Source: Thermoplasmata archaeon
Lineage (GTDB): Archaea > Thermoplasmatota > Thermoplasmata > Thermoplasmatales > GCA-001856825
Assembly: GCA_021831005.1 (NCBI GenBank)
Contig: JAKBNO010000068.1
Location: 1 to 9,793, forward strand
DNA length: 9,793 bases
Direction: 5' to 3'
Shown here: in pieces, positions 1 through 6,274 of the stretch
Layout: every line of letters starts with the position of its first letter
Position numbering within the stretch: the stretch's first letter is position 1
Translations under genes and position numbers: made by a program
Notes under the pieces: generated by a model
What the model was told of the DNA's origin: nothing
Databases searched by the model: none
Seen by the model: the letters and a program-made list of their open reading frames with translations, nothing else

Positions 1-266
1 AGAAAGCAAGCAACATAACTCTGAGCATTATAAAGAAAAATGTGGATGATATGGTCACCGTCAGTGAGGAAGAAATTGAGAAATCGCTTCTTGCCCTCCT
101 GGTTAACGATCACATTCTTGTAGAGCCATCGGGTGCGGCTTCCGTTGCATGCTTGCTACAAAAAAATGAGCTGTTGAAATCCAGCAAGAATATTGCCGTC
201 GTCTTGAGTGGGGGGAATATCAATATAAAGTACCTCAAGAAGCTATTAGAAAGGGAAGCTCTTTAA
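1..266 (+). CDS. Threonine dehydratase-like PLP enzyme, C-terminal fragment
   Basis: This is the last 88 codons (frame beginning at base 3) of a gene that starts outside the window. The segment VDDMVTVSEEEI, the run EPSGAAS and the closing VLSGGNIN are typical of the C-terminal part of fold-type II PLP enzymes of the threonine dehydratase / serine-threonine ammonia-lyase group. These deaminate threonine to 2-oxobutanoate, either for isoleucine synthesis or for threonine breakdown. The protein stops about 15 residues after SGGN, so no ACT regulatory domain follows. That fits the short, catabolic type, or an archaeal IlvA lacking the allosteric domain. The PLP lysine and the N-terminal half are not visible, so serine racemase or another close family member cannot be excluded. 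A GTG at 42 is in frame but lies inside the conserved domain and is not a real start. Confidence 0.8.
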   Translation, partial: KASNITLSIIKKNVDDMVTVSEEEIEKSLLALLVNDHILVEPSGAASVACLLQKNELLKSSKNIAVVLSGGNINIKYLKKLLEREAL

Positions 267-541
267 CACCTTACCTTCCCGATAATACAGTTTGCACCAA
301 TTCAGATTAAAATGTGATTAGGCGAAATTTGGAAGCTGGTCTGGCCCAAAAGAGACTTCAAAAAGTAGTAAGAAGTGCCAATTGTTCCCCAACACATTGT
401 TAAAACTTTTGGAGTCCTCAAAGCTCTTGGATCTTAACCAAATGAAGTTCAAAAAGGAGCGAAGACGATGTCGCGGGATTCAAAATCAAATTAGAAAATA
501 TGAAAACTCAAAAAAAAGAAAAAAATCCTTCATTTAGGAGT
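267..541. other. Intergenic region with no recognisable gene
   Basis: This is a 275-base gap between the threonine dehydratase end and the convergent DUF4382 gene. I see only reading frames of about 30 codons (for example a lysine/arginine-rich 31-codon frame at 442-537), no tRNA-like T-loop, no direct repeats and no transposase motif. The only interpretable element is the poly-A/poly-T tract near its right end, annotated separately. Confidence 0.5.
510..525 (-). terminator. Oligo-T terminator of the DUF4382 gene
   Basis: Read on the minus strand, 17 bases after the DUF4382 stop codon, the sequence is T7-C-T8. Uninterrupted U tracts without an obligatory hairpin are the usual intrinsic terminators in archaea, and this tract is well placed to end the DUF4382 transcript. 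Because the gene to the left is convergent, the tract would not stop the threonine dehydratase transcript, for which it reads as A-rich. Confidence 0.65.
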
Positions 542-1087
542 CTAGGACACGGCTATTCCCAGGTAAGGTGTAAACGTCTTCGAAGTGAGATTCAGACAGC
601 TGGAAAGATTGAACTCAAAAATCACATTTGTGGTTGATCCGGCTGAAACCTTGAATGGGTGATTTATGAACCCAAAATGTGATGACAGGTTGAAGCTCAC
701 ATTTGCACCAGCTACGGAGACGGATACTGAGGATATGAATATCCGAATCATTGTATAGTTTCCAGCAGGGATAGTCACAGTTCCAAAGAGTGATGAGTTG
801 TTCAGTTGAACCCCGAATATGTTCACCGTCCGCGTAGTGAAAGTATAATTAGTCCAACCAGAAGAACCACCAGATGAGTTGTTTGCATTAACTCCCGCTT
901 TGCTGTTGTGCAATTCTATTGCAGAGAAAGTAATGTAGACGGCACTTACACTCGATAAGATTGGAGAATCCGCAGCCGAAAGTTTCAGTGTCCCCGTGCC
1001 GCGACTCGAGTTATACTCGAAGACTCCAACACCGGCCACCACAATGACTACCACAGCCACTATGGCAACTAGAATATTCTTGTTCAT
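542..1087 (-). CDS. DUF4382 domain, membrane-anchored surface protein
   Basis: The protein has 181 residues. Residues 4-23 form one hydrophobic segment after a short MNKN start, acting as a signal anchor or uncleaved signal peptide. The remainder fits DUF4382: a GTLKLSAADSP start, VSAVYITFSAIELH at 48-60, an aromatic W near 78, TIPAGNYTMIRIFI at 105-118, and a closing GSTTNVIFEFNLS. This is a beta-rich extracytoplasmic domain of unknown function, common in archaea and bacteria. About ten N-X-S/T sequons (for example N26, N80, N110, N129, N160, N166) suggest dense N-glycosylation outside the cell. The ATG follows a TATA-like element at leaderless distance, which supports this start. It is separated from its neighbours and looks monocistronic. 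Its biochemical role is unknown. Confidence 0.8.
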   Translation of the reverse strand: MNKNILVAIVAVVVIVVAGVGVFEYNSSRGTGTLKLSAADSPILSSVSAVYITFSAIELHNSKAGVNANNSSGGSSGWTNYTFTTRTVNIFGVQLNNSSLFGTVTIPAGNYTMIRIFISSVSVSVAGANVSFNLSSHFGFINHPFKVSAGSTTNVIFEFNLSSCLNLTSKTFTPYLGIAVS

Positions 1088-1109
1088 AATTGTGTTGACA
1101 TTTTCGGGC

Positions 1110-1119
1110 TATTAAGTTT
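1110..1119 (-). promoter_or_regulatory. TATA-like element of the DUF4382 gene
   Basis: On the minus strand the sequence AAACTTAATA is centred about 27 bases before the ATG at 1087. That spacing puts transcription initiation at or next to the start codon, so the mRNA is probably leaderless. No Shine-Dalgarno motif lies before the ATG, which is consistent with this. Confidence 0.55.
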
Positions 1120-1236
1120 TTCTCATATCGGTTCAATATTTCCAGTGCCCTCCCAGTAATCTGCCGAAAGAGAAACTCTTGGGTATCAGGTCGTTAATTG
1201 TACTTTTCTTCGACTCCTTTAATCCACCACTTTATC

Positions 1237-2733
1237 CTAAGGGAGTAGCAAACCGTATGCTATTTCCTTCAACTCGTTTTCCTTTCCACTCACAAATATG
1301 TGTCTCGATTGAGTGTACTCCAGGATTCCCTCGAGGCCAAGCTCTCTTCCGATTCCACTGTCTTTGAAACCCCCTCTGGGGGCAGCGGCCGAAAGCAGGT
1401 GATAGTCATTGATCCACACGGTTCCAGCCTCAATACGGCTTGCAACTCTCATTGCCCTGTCGTCATCATTTGTCCACACTGCGCTTGCCAGACCGTATCT
1501 GGTATCATTAGCGATCTCTATCGCCTCTTCCTCTGTTTCGAACTCGCGAATGGTTACTACCGGGCCAAATATCTCCTCCTTTGATACCGTCGGACTCTTC
1601 TCAATTCCAGAAAGTATCGTGGGCGGATAATAGAACCCGCCTGAAGGGACTCTACCCTCTAAGTTTAAAGGCTGGGTGACTCCAATACCATCTGAAATAC
1701 CACGTGAGACCATCTCCTTGATTTTATCGAGTTGGTCTGAAGTCGTTATAGCGCTTATGTCGGTCTCAAATTGCATCGGATTTCCAGGGTTCAATTTTCT
1801 AATTTTCTCTTCCATCAAATCCAGGAATTTTTTCTTGACAGATTTCTGGATTATCAATCGACTGCCAGATTCACAGAGTTGACCCGAATTTAGATAAATT
1901 CCAAAAAGTGCACCCTTCACAGCCGTTTCCAGTTGTGCATCTTCGAAAACTATGTTGGGGCTCTTTCCACCAAGTTCCAGAGTAACCTTCTTTATTCCAG
2001 ACGATGCGGCGTTCAGAACCTTCTTCCCAGTAGCAGTTGATCCCGTAAAGGAGACTGCATTGACCTTAGGACTCTTAGCTATCGTGTCGCCTATAGTTGA
2101 TCCTTCTCCAGCTATTATGTTGACAGTTCCTGCAGGAAACCCAGCCCTGTCAATGTCTCTTGCAAGTTCCAGCGCCGTTAGTGGAGTGAATTGCGACGAT
2201 TTGATCACGATGGTGTTTCCAGCCACTATGGCCGGGGCCAATTTCCAGACGGTCATCATTATCGGCACATTCCAAGGAACTATTGCCCCGATGACACCTA
2301 GTGGAGCATATTGTATTATTCCCTTGGTCCCTGGATATTCGGGATGGGAAATTTCCCTCGTTTCCTTGAATTCCGTTTCGTGTGCGAAGTATCTGAGATG
2401 GTCTATTGCGAGAGGGACGTCCATCAGAGTACTCTGCCTGATTGTCTTGCCAGTGTTCGCAGACTCCAGTTGAACATACAGTTCCGACTTCTCCTGGACA
2501 AGGTTGGCTAGTCTTTCAAGTAGCGCCTTGCGCTGGCTGAGTGACGACCTGTTCCATTTTGAATAGAATGCGTCGTGAGCAACGTCAATTGCGCGTCTCG
2601 TCACATCCTCGTTTGCCATTATGACTCTGGCAATCTTGCTACCATCGACGGGGCTGATGATTTCCTTTTCCTTCCCTTCGTCAACGAATTCTCCACCCAC
2701 ATAATTCTTGTAATTTCCAAAATTTTGAACCAT
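1237..2733 (-). CDS. Aldehyde dehydrogenase (NAD(P)-dependent ALDH superfamily)
   Basis: This 498-residue enzyme has the usual length for soluble ALDHs, which oxidise an aldehyde to a carboxylic acid with NAD(P)+. Visible landmarks are PWN with N155 (oxyanion hole), VIK with K178 (cofactor), FTGSTATG at 229-236 (Rossmann region), LELGGK with the general base E253, GQLC with the nucleophile C287, and EEIFGP with E387. The position after K178 that is usually glutamate in NAD+-preferring enzymes is Q181, which may relax the preference toward NADP+ (inference). The ATG at 2733 is preferred because GGAGG lies 10 bases before it and ALDH homologues begin close to the YVGGEF segment. In-frame alternatives are ATG at 2781 and TTG at 2811. 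The substrate is unresolved: Thermoplasmatales use ALDH-family glyceraldehyde dehydrogenases in the non-phosphorylative Entner-Doudoroff pathway, but betaine- or other aldehyde specificity is equally possible. Confidence 0.92.
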   Translation of the reverse strand: MVQNFGNYKNYVGGEFVDEGKEKEIISPVDGSKIARVIMANEDVTRRAIDVAHDAFYSKWNRSSLSQRKALLERLANLVQEKSELYVQLESANTGKTIRQSTLMDVPLAIDHLRYFAHETEFKETREISHPEYPGTKGIIQYAPLGVIGAIVPWNVPIMMTVWKLAPAIVAGNTIVIKSSQFTPLTALELARDIDRAGFPAGTVNIIAGEGSTIGDTIAKSPKVNAVSFTGSTATGKKVLNAASSGIKKVTLELGGKSPNIVFEDAQLETAVKGALFGIYLNSGQLCESGSRLIIQKSVKKKFLDLMEEKIRKLNPGNPMQFETDISAITTSDQLDKIKEMVSRGISDGIGVTQPLNLEGRVPSGGFYYPPTILSGIEKSPTVSKEEIFGPVVTIREFETEEEAIEIANDTRYGLASAVWTNDDDRAMRVASRIEAGTVWINDYHLLSAAAPRGGFKDSGIGRELGLEGILEYTQSRHIFVSGKENELKEIAYGLLLP

Positions 2734-2737
2734 AATT

Positions 2738-2818
2738 TCAGTTCCTCCGATAAACCAAGAAAAGAGATTCGGTATATCCATCTTTGCTGGGGTATTTGGA
2801 ATTAATTCCAAGCATCAT
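2738..2818 (-). CDS. Possible leader peptide before the aldehyde dehydrogenase
   Basis: A 26-codon frame starting with two consecutive ATGs (MMLGINSK...) and ending ...VYRRN sits between the putative promoter and the ALDH start. Its TGA at 2738-2740 lies 4 bases before the ALDH ATG and directly follows the GGAGG ribosome-binding site, so its last codons overlap that site. This arrangement could couple translation or act as a leader ORF. It is short, has no similarity I recognise, and may be chance: the overlapping ALDH frame is also open here. Confidence 0.25.
   Translation of the reverse strand: MMLGINSKYPSKDGYTESLFLVYRRN
2744..2748 (-). promoter_or_regulatory. Shine-Dalgarno site deciding the ALDH start
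   Basis: GGAGG on the minus strand precedes the ATG at 2731-2733 by 10 bases. It is one of only two strong Shine-Dalgarno motifs found before genes here. It favours that ATG over the upstream in-frame ATG (2781) and TTG (2811), and it implies that the ALDH mRNA has a leader, unlike most of its neighbours. Confidence 0.6.
2796..2811. promoter_or_regulatory. 16-bp perfect palindrome, candidate operator of ALDH
   Basis: TTGGAATTAATTCCAA is a perfect 16-bp inverted repeat lying between the TATA-like elements and the ALDH ribosome-binding site. A dimeric repressor bound here would sit on or just downstream of the transcription start. The length and perfect symmetry make chance unlikely, though AT-rich sequence raises the background. 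The regulator is not identified. Confidence 0.5.
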
Positions 2819-2830
2819 GGTCTATCCATT

Positions 2831-2863
2831 GTATATGTACGAAGCACTACTTTAAACCTTAAC
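2831..2863 (-). promoter_or_regulatory. Putative ALDH promoter region
   Basis: The minus strand shows two TATA-like stretches: GTACATATAC at 2831-2840 and GGTTTAAAGT around 2849-2858. A third AT-rich stretch (GTATTTATATTC) lies further out at 2879-2890. Use of the first would start the transcript near 2809, inside the palindrome. I cannot decide which one is used. Confidence 0.35.
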
Positions 2864-2940
2864 TCCATACTCCATTTAGAATATAAATACAATTTTCAAA
2901 CGATCAAAATCGAGTTACCATTCCCTTCGCATGACCGGCT

Positions 2941-2977
2941 CTCTCCTACGGCTCTTCCAAAATGGCCGATGGGAGAG
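2941..2977 (-). terminator. Stem-loop just after the SCP2 gene
   Basis: Arms CTCTCC (2941-2946) and GGAGAG (2972-2977) enclose a second pairing, CGGC (2949-2952) with GCCG (2965-2968), around a 12-base loop. The hairpin begins 5 bases after the SCP2 stop codon on the minus strand. It has no T tract behind it, so it may protect the mRNA 3' end or aid processing rather than act as a classic terminator. Confidence 0.35.
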
Positions 2978-2982
2978 TACGT

Positions 2983-3405
2983 CTATACTTTGAACTCCGT
3001 GCTTATAGATTCGGCAGTTTTGACCATTTCAGTAGCTGCTGCTGCGTACTTCATCAGCAGCATCATGTTACCCTTAACCTTGAGTATGCCAGTAAGCATC
3101 GCCTGGGTGGGATTGACCTTGCCTTCCAGTATCTTCTTCCAGTTTGAATAAGTGGCGTTGAGTACGAACGGAGCACTTTCCGCATCATCGCCAACCAGTC
3201 GATATCCTTCACATTTTCCGTCCTTAAGGTTCAGGATGAACGATTTGAACTCCAGATTGATGTTGATATTTGCTAGGTCATCAACTTTGAATTGAATTGG
3301 TTCCTGCCAACCCTTTCCAAGTCTGCCATATTCCGTTGACGTTGAAAGTCTTGAGCAGTAGTCCTTGATCCACTCTTCCGAAGGGAACACCAGTTTCTCG
3401 TTCAT
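2983..3405 (-). CDS. SCP2 sterol-carrier-like domain protein
   Basis: The protein has 140 residues. It matches the small stand-alone SCP2 (sterol carrier protein 2) family: an N-terminal FPSEEWIKDYC segment, a beta-sheet core, and the hallmark NWKKILEGKVNPTQAMLTGILKVKGNM at about residues 88-114, followed by an alanine-rich C-terminal helix. SCP2 folds form a hydrophobic tunnel that binds lipids or acyl chains. The archaeal ligand and role are unknown and probably not a sterol. There is no signal peptide, so it is cytoplasmic. The ATG at 3405 is chosen over one 13 codons upstream because the upstream ATG falls beyond the TATA-like element and encodes a lysine/tyrosine-rich tail outside the domain. 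It appears to be transcribed alone. Confidence 0.85.
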   Translation of the reverse strand: MNEKLVFPSEEWIKDYCSRLSTSTEYGRLGKGWQEPIQFKVDDLANININLEFKSFILNLKDGKCEGYRLVGDDAESAPFVLNATYSNWKKILEGKVNPTQAMLTGILKVKGNMMLLMKYAAAATEMVKTAESISTEFKV

Positions 3406-3424
3406 GCTTTTTCGATAATTTTTG

Positions 3425-3433
3425 AAATATTTA
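3425..3433 (-). promoter_or_regulatory. TATA-like element of the SCP2 gene
   Basis: The minus strand reads TAAATATTT centred 24 bases before the ATG at 3405, the spacing expected for a leaderless transcript. No ribosome-binding motif precedes the ATG. This placement also argues against the upstream ATG at 3444. Confidence 0.5.
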
Positions 3434-3514
3434 CGCTTTTGCAAAAACGTTCACAAGTCCATCTTCCTATCTTTAGGATGTTACGTCAGATTTGGTTTGA
3501 TCTGCAATTCTATG

Positions 3515-4024
3515 TTACTCAGTTTCTGCAAGTCTCGAAGCTATGGATTTCTTGACTTTTTCATAATTGGTCCCGTTTTTCCACATTTGAAAGAATGTCA
3601 ATTCAGGAAATCTTGCCTTTACGTCTTTTATGTGCAAGTCCCTATCGTCCAGATAGAAGAGTCTGTTGGGACTTACCGGTTTCCCATCTTCTCTGAGCTG
3701 TTTAAGGACTTCCTCCATCAACACGTATTTCTTCGGGTGAGTGGCTATCTTCTGGAAGTCGAACAGTTCTACAAGTCCAAATGCTTCAAGTGCCCTGTAT
3801 GCCTTCTCGTATTCATTCCAGCTGCAAGTGGAGATCAGGCCACCATTTGTTCTGACCCACTTTATGAAATCCACGGCTCCTGGAAGAAGATGCATCCTTA
3901 CGCTTCTGGAATCTGAAATAATTGAGGCGGATATTTTTGTGTACGGGGGAGAAGTGGCTGAAACATCAAGATGATCCCATAGAGTTCCGTCAAGGTCAAA
4001 AAAAACTATCCAAGGCAAGACCAT
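3515..4024 (-). CDS. HAD-superfamily phosphatase, MDP-1-like
   Basis: The protein has 169 residues. HAD motif I is FFDLDGTLW, with nucleophile D10 and acid/base D12. A motif II candidate is ISTCSWN at 64-70, motif III lysine is K98 or K99 (HPKKY), and motif IV is YLDDRD with D126 and D127, which bind Mg2+. The short length without a large cap domain and the DLDGTLW...LLPGAVDFI layout resemble magnesium-dependent phosphatase-1 and related small HAD enzymes. These dephosphorylate protein tyrosine, sugar phosphates or damaged metabolites. The physiological substrate cannot be read from the sequence. The ATG at 4024 places motif I at the usual position near the N-terminus. A GTG at 4036 would add four residues (MLRN) and would be leaderless with respect to the TATA-like element, so the start is uncertain by four codons. 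Confidence 0.85.
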   Translation of the reverse strand: MVLPWIVFFDLDGTLWDHLDVSATSPPYTKISASIISDSRSVRMHLLPGAVDFIKWVRTNGGLISTCSWNEYEKAYRALEAFGLVELFDFQKIATHPKKYVLMEEVLKQLREDGKPVSPNRLFYLDDRDLHIKDVKARFPELTFFQMWKNGTNYEKVKKSIASRLAETE

Positions 4025-4031
4025 ATTTCTC

Positions 4032-4045
4032 AGCACTTGAGTGCT
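4032..4045. repeat. Inverted repeat before the HAD phosphatase gene
   Basis: AGCACT and AGTGCT are perfect 6-bp arms separated by TG, lying between the TATA-like element and the preferred start codon. It could be an operator. The same half-site GCACTT/AAGTGC occurs as a palindrome at 6196-6207. Short enough that chance is a real possibility. Confidence 0.3.
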
Positions 4046-4055
4046 TCTGGCTATT

Positions 4056-4065
4056 CAAAATATTG
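4056..4065 (-). promoter_or_regulatory. TATA-like element of the HAD phosphatase gene
   Basis: The minus strand reads CAATATTTTG, centred about 24 bases before the GTG at 4036 and 36 bases before the ATG at 4024. It therefore predicts either a leaderless GTG start or a leader of about 10-12 bases before the ATG. Confidence 0.4.
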
Positions 4066-4122
4066 CAGCGAACCAACTGATCGTGCCAAAGAAATAGAGA
4101 TAGAAATTCGGTCAACAGGAAG

Positions 4123-4725
4123 TCACTTGGGAAAGAAAGTGGTGAATGACCCGCTTAATACCATCCTTGTGACTGCCAGATAGACCAGCGAAACCACCAA
4201 GAAAATCATGGGTCCCTGATAGAGATTGACCTGTCCCTGTAATTCGTAGATGAGAGCGTAGACGAAGATGAAAACTATGATAAGAATTCCCTGAACTGCT
4301 CCAAAAACGAGTCTGGCAACCCTGGAAAAGACTTCAGACCTACCTCTTAAAAGTTGTGAAATTGCCATTGCTGGAGAACCCATCAAAAGGGAAACAATCA
4401 TCGCATTCGTGCTGCTCAGTACGAGAGAATTGAGGTATATTATTACAGAGGATGCAACAAGCAGAATGACCGTCAGTACGGTTAGCGAAAGAAGATTCTG
4501 CAGGGATGACTTGAGAAGGAATCCAATCAAAGAAAAGATGATTGAACCTATTATGATTCCTGTGAAGATTGGGATCAGCTGTCTCGTGTCTCCGATGCTG
4601 AAGATCAATCCGGACGCATATCCGTACGTTAAAACCACTCCAGAAGTGAAGATTGCTGCAGGAATGGGCACAAGTGCAAGGCCGGACAAAAACTTCATTG
4701 TCCTGGATATCGAATTACTCGGCAT
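4123..4725 (-). CDS. Multi-pass membrane protein, unknown function
   Basis: The 200-residue protein is mostly hydrophobic, with about five or six membrane segments (roughly residues 12-37, 50-71, 78-103, 108-125, 139-161 and 171-190). I recognise no family motif, binding residue or transport signature. Its start is well supported: GGAGG sits 7 bases before the ATG, and the ATG lies one base after the TGA of the upstream phosphoesterase gene, so translation is probably coupled. Coupling to an exported, membrane-anchored phosphoesterase suggests a partner role such as anchoring, assembly, or taking up a released product. This is inference from position only. Confidence 0.75.
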   Translation of the reverse strand: MPSNSISRTMKFLSGLALVPIPAAIFTSGVVLTYGYASGLIFSIGDTRQLIPIFTGIIIGSIIFSLIGFLLKSSLQNLLSLTVLTVILLVASSVIIYLNSLVLSSTNAMIVSLLMGSPAMAISQLLRGRSEVFSRVARLVFGAVQGILIIVFIFVYALIYELQGQVNLYQGPMIFLVVSLVYLAVTRMVLSGSFTTFFPK

Positions 4726-4726
4726 C

Positions 4727-6151
4727 TCAAATCCTCCTTCTTGGCAGCAATATGGCCACTGCGACGAAAGCAATTATCAGTACCAAGAGTAAATACGGGG
4801 AGGAATAAAATGGAGAAACAGTCAAATCTACTTTGACAAAGGTTCCGACCCCATTCCCAGAAAGGGTATAGTTTATCGCCCCTTGGTTGGCATAGTGCAA
4901 CGAGGCAAATGGTTCTTGAGGGTTAAGGGGGAAGGTGCTGGAAAGATTCGAAGAATTTTGACTCGCATTGAGGTTAAAATTCAAGACCGTTGGTACTGAA
5001 ATCGTGTTGCCGAAATCAAAAGTCATAGGACTCCTCGCTGTACTGAAGTCGAAGAAGTCAAGAGGAACGTTCACTTTACTGACAAAGGAGTTCAGCGCTG
5101 GAATATTCCAGTTGTAGTCTATGAATGCCAGGATGGATGAATGAGTCAGGACGGTATTGGATATGTAATTCTCCTTTGCATAAGGAGACACAACTATCAG
5201 CGGGAGCCTCATGCCCAGTTGGTGGCCATCAACAATTGGGGGAGAAACTTGATCGTAGTATCCTCCTGGATCATCCCAGGTTATGAAGACTGCTGTGCTA
5301 TTCCAAATGGGGCTCGTCTCTATGGAATTTATCAATGACATAAGCCACAGCTCCCCTTTCAGTATGCTTCCAGGTGCACCGGTGTCGTATCCGTTTCCTC
5401 CCTGAGAAAATACGTAACTCACAGAAGGAAGTGTACCGTTGCTAAGTTGTTGTGAAAATTTGCTCCAACTATTGATATTTGCAGAATAACTGTCAACTCC
5501 CTGGATCATACCAGACATATCAAAGCTCTTCTGGTTTCCGCTCACATAGACTCCCCAAGAAATGTTGTACTGGCTCAGTTCTCCAAATATGGTTTCCCCA
5601 ATCGGGATACTCGGAGGAGGTCCATAGTCGTTGAAAACGGGTGTGAAACCAGCAAGGTAGTATAGGGTGTTAGGTGCGCTTTCTGATATAGTAGAGGCAA
5701 AGTATTCATCGCTCATTCCGTACTCTTCGGCAAGGTCCCAGATCGGTCCTAGCTGGGCCGAAGTATAATATGTCATTGAATTTGGACCGCTTCCTGTCTG
5801 GAAACCGTTCATCTTCCCATGATTCCAATCAAGGTGATATGCCGTAAATCCTTCGACCGGATTGGGAGTGCTGAACGTGCCTGCAGGGACCGGAGTTAGA
5901 CTACTAGACAAAGAAGTGTTTTGAAGCAGATTCTGCGGTTCTGAAATGTTTGCTATGAGAGATTGATCTGAGGAGGAAGGATTCTCCGGATAGGTTCCAA
6001 AGAAGTTGTCAAAAGTATGATTCTCAAAATAGATGTTTATAACGTGTTTGATGGGAGTTTTTTCGCCACTATTTGAAATGGCTCCGCTGACAACCGGCAG
6101 AATCAAAACGGTCGCAACAAGAAGAACAACGGCTACGCTCGTCCCCTTCAT
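4727..6151 (-). CDS. Exported phosphoesterase (PF04185-type acid phosphatase / phospholipase C)
   Basis: The protein has 474 residues. Residues 5-24 form a signal peptide. The phosphoesterase domain begins with IKHVINIYFENHTFDNFFG (metal-binding E43 and N44). It continues with HLDWNHGKMNGF (D108, H111), SESAPN with S158 as candidate nucleophile by analogy with AcpA-type enzymes, TWDDPGGYYD (D293, D294) and SPYAKENYISNTVLTH (H337). A C-terminal membrane segment (about 449-469) ends in RRRI, so the enzyme is tethered with its active site outside the cell. About ten N-X-S/T sequons point to glycosylation, and a serine/asparagine-rich stalk lies at 393-405. The family hydrolyses phosphomonoesters or phospholipids. 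In an acidophile, scavenging phosphate from outside is the likely job. It is first in a two-gene operon with the membrane protein downstream. Confidence 0.9.
   Translation of the reverse strand: MKGTSVAVVLLVATVLILPVVSGAISNSGEKTPIKHVINIYFENHTFDNFFGTYPENPSSSDQSLIANISEPQNLLQNTSLSSSLTPVPAGTFSTPNPVEGFTAYHLDWNHGKMNGFQTGSGPNSMTYYTSAQLGPIWDLAEEYGMSDEYFASTISESAPNTLYYLAGFTPVFNDYGPPPSIPIGETIFGELSQYNISWGVYVSGNQKSFDMSGMIQGVDSYSANINSWSKFSQQLSNGTLPSVSYVFSQGGNGYDTGAPGSILKGELWLMSLINSIETSPIWNSTAVFITWDDPGGYYDQVSPPIVDGHQLGMRLPLIVVSPYAKENYISNTVLTHSSILAFIDYNWNIPALNSFVSKVNVPLDFFDFSTARSPMTFDFGNTISVPTVLNFNLNASQNSSNLSSTFPLNPQEPFASLHYANQGAINYTLSGNGVGTFVKVDLTVSPFYSSPYLLLVLIIAFVAVAILLPRRRI
4733..4737 (-). promoter_or_regulatory. 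Shine-Dalgarno site of the membrane protein gene
   Basis: GGAGG on the minus strand lies inside the last codons of the phosphoesterase gene, 7 bases before the next ATG. It fixes the start of the second gene and shows that it is translated from the shared mRNA. Confidence 0.7.
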
Positions 6152-6171
6152 TCAGACAATTATAGTTTATT

Positions 6172-6179
6172 TAATATTA
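6172..6179 (-). promoter_or_regulatory. TATA-like element of the phosphoesterase operon
   Basis: A TAATATTA core within a 16-base stretch made almost only of A and T is centred about 25 bases before the ATG at 6151, giving a leaderless mRNA. There is no Shine-Dalgarno motif before that ATG. Confidence 0.5.
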
Positions 6180-6195
6180 ATAACCTGCCAAAAGA

Positions 6196-6207
6196 TAAGT
6201 GCACTTA
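6196..6207. promoter_or_regulatory. 12-bp palindrome in the divergent promoter region
   Basis: TAAGTGCACTTA is a perfect palindrome lying between the divergent phosphoesterase and lyase genes, about 20 bp upstream of the phosphoesterase TATA-like element. It could bind an activator or repressor. A related imperfect arrangement of the same half-site is found at 4032-4045. Confidence 0.35.
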
Positions 6208-6274
6208 AATTTTTTTCGCGAACAGATAGAATAAACCTTCCGATCCAGCAAGGAAAATAGCCTTCCTGAAAAGG

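Noticed and set aside
442..537. 31-codon basic reading frame in the left intergenic region
   Set aside because: Very short, lysine/arginine-rich mainly because it reads through the poly-A tract, and with no convincing start signal.
267..541. Possible tRNA, small RNA or transposase remnant
   Set aside because: No T-loop or acceptor pairing, no inverted terminal repeats or target duplications, and no transposase motif in short translated pieces.
1952..2473. Plus-strand 173-codon open frame
   Set aside because: Lies entirely antisense to the aldehyde dehydrogenase, whose conserved motifs explain the stretch; the antisense protein has no recognisable domain.
2734..2811. N-terminal extension of the aldehyde dehydrogenase from TTG 2811 or ATG 2781
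   Set aside because: The extension has no ALDH similarity and a strong ribosome-binding site precedes the ATG at 2733; kept only as an alternative.
3422..3916. Plus-strand 164-codon open frame
   Set aside because: Antisense to the HAD phosphatase, whose four catalytic motifs are intact; no domain in the antisense translation.
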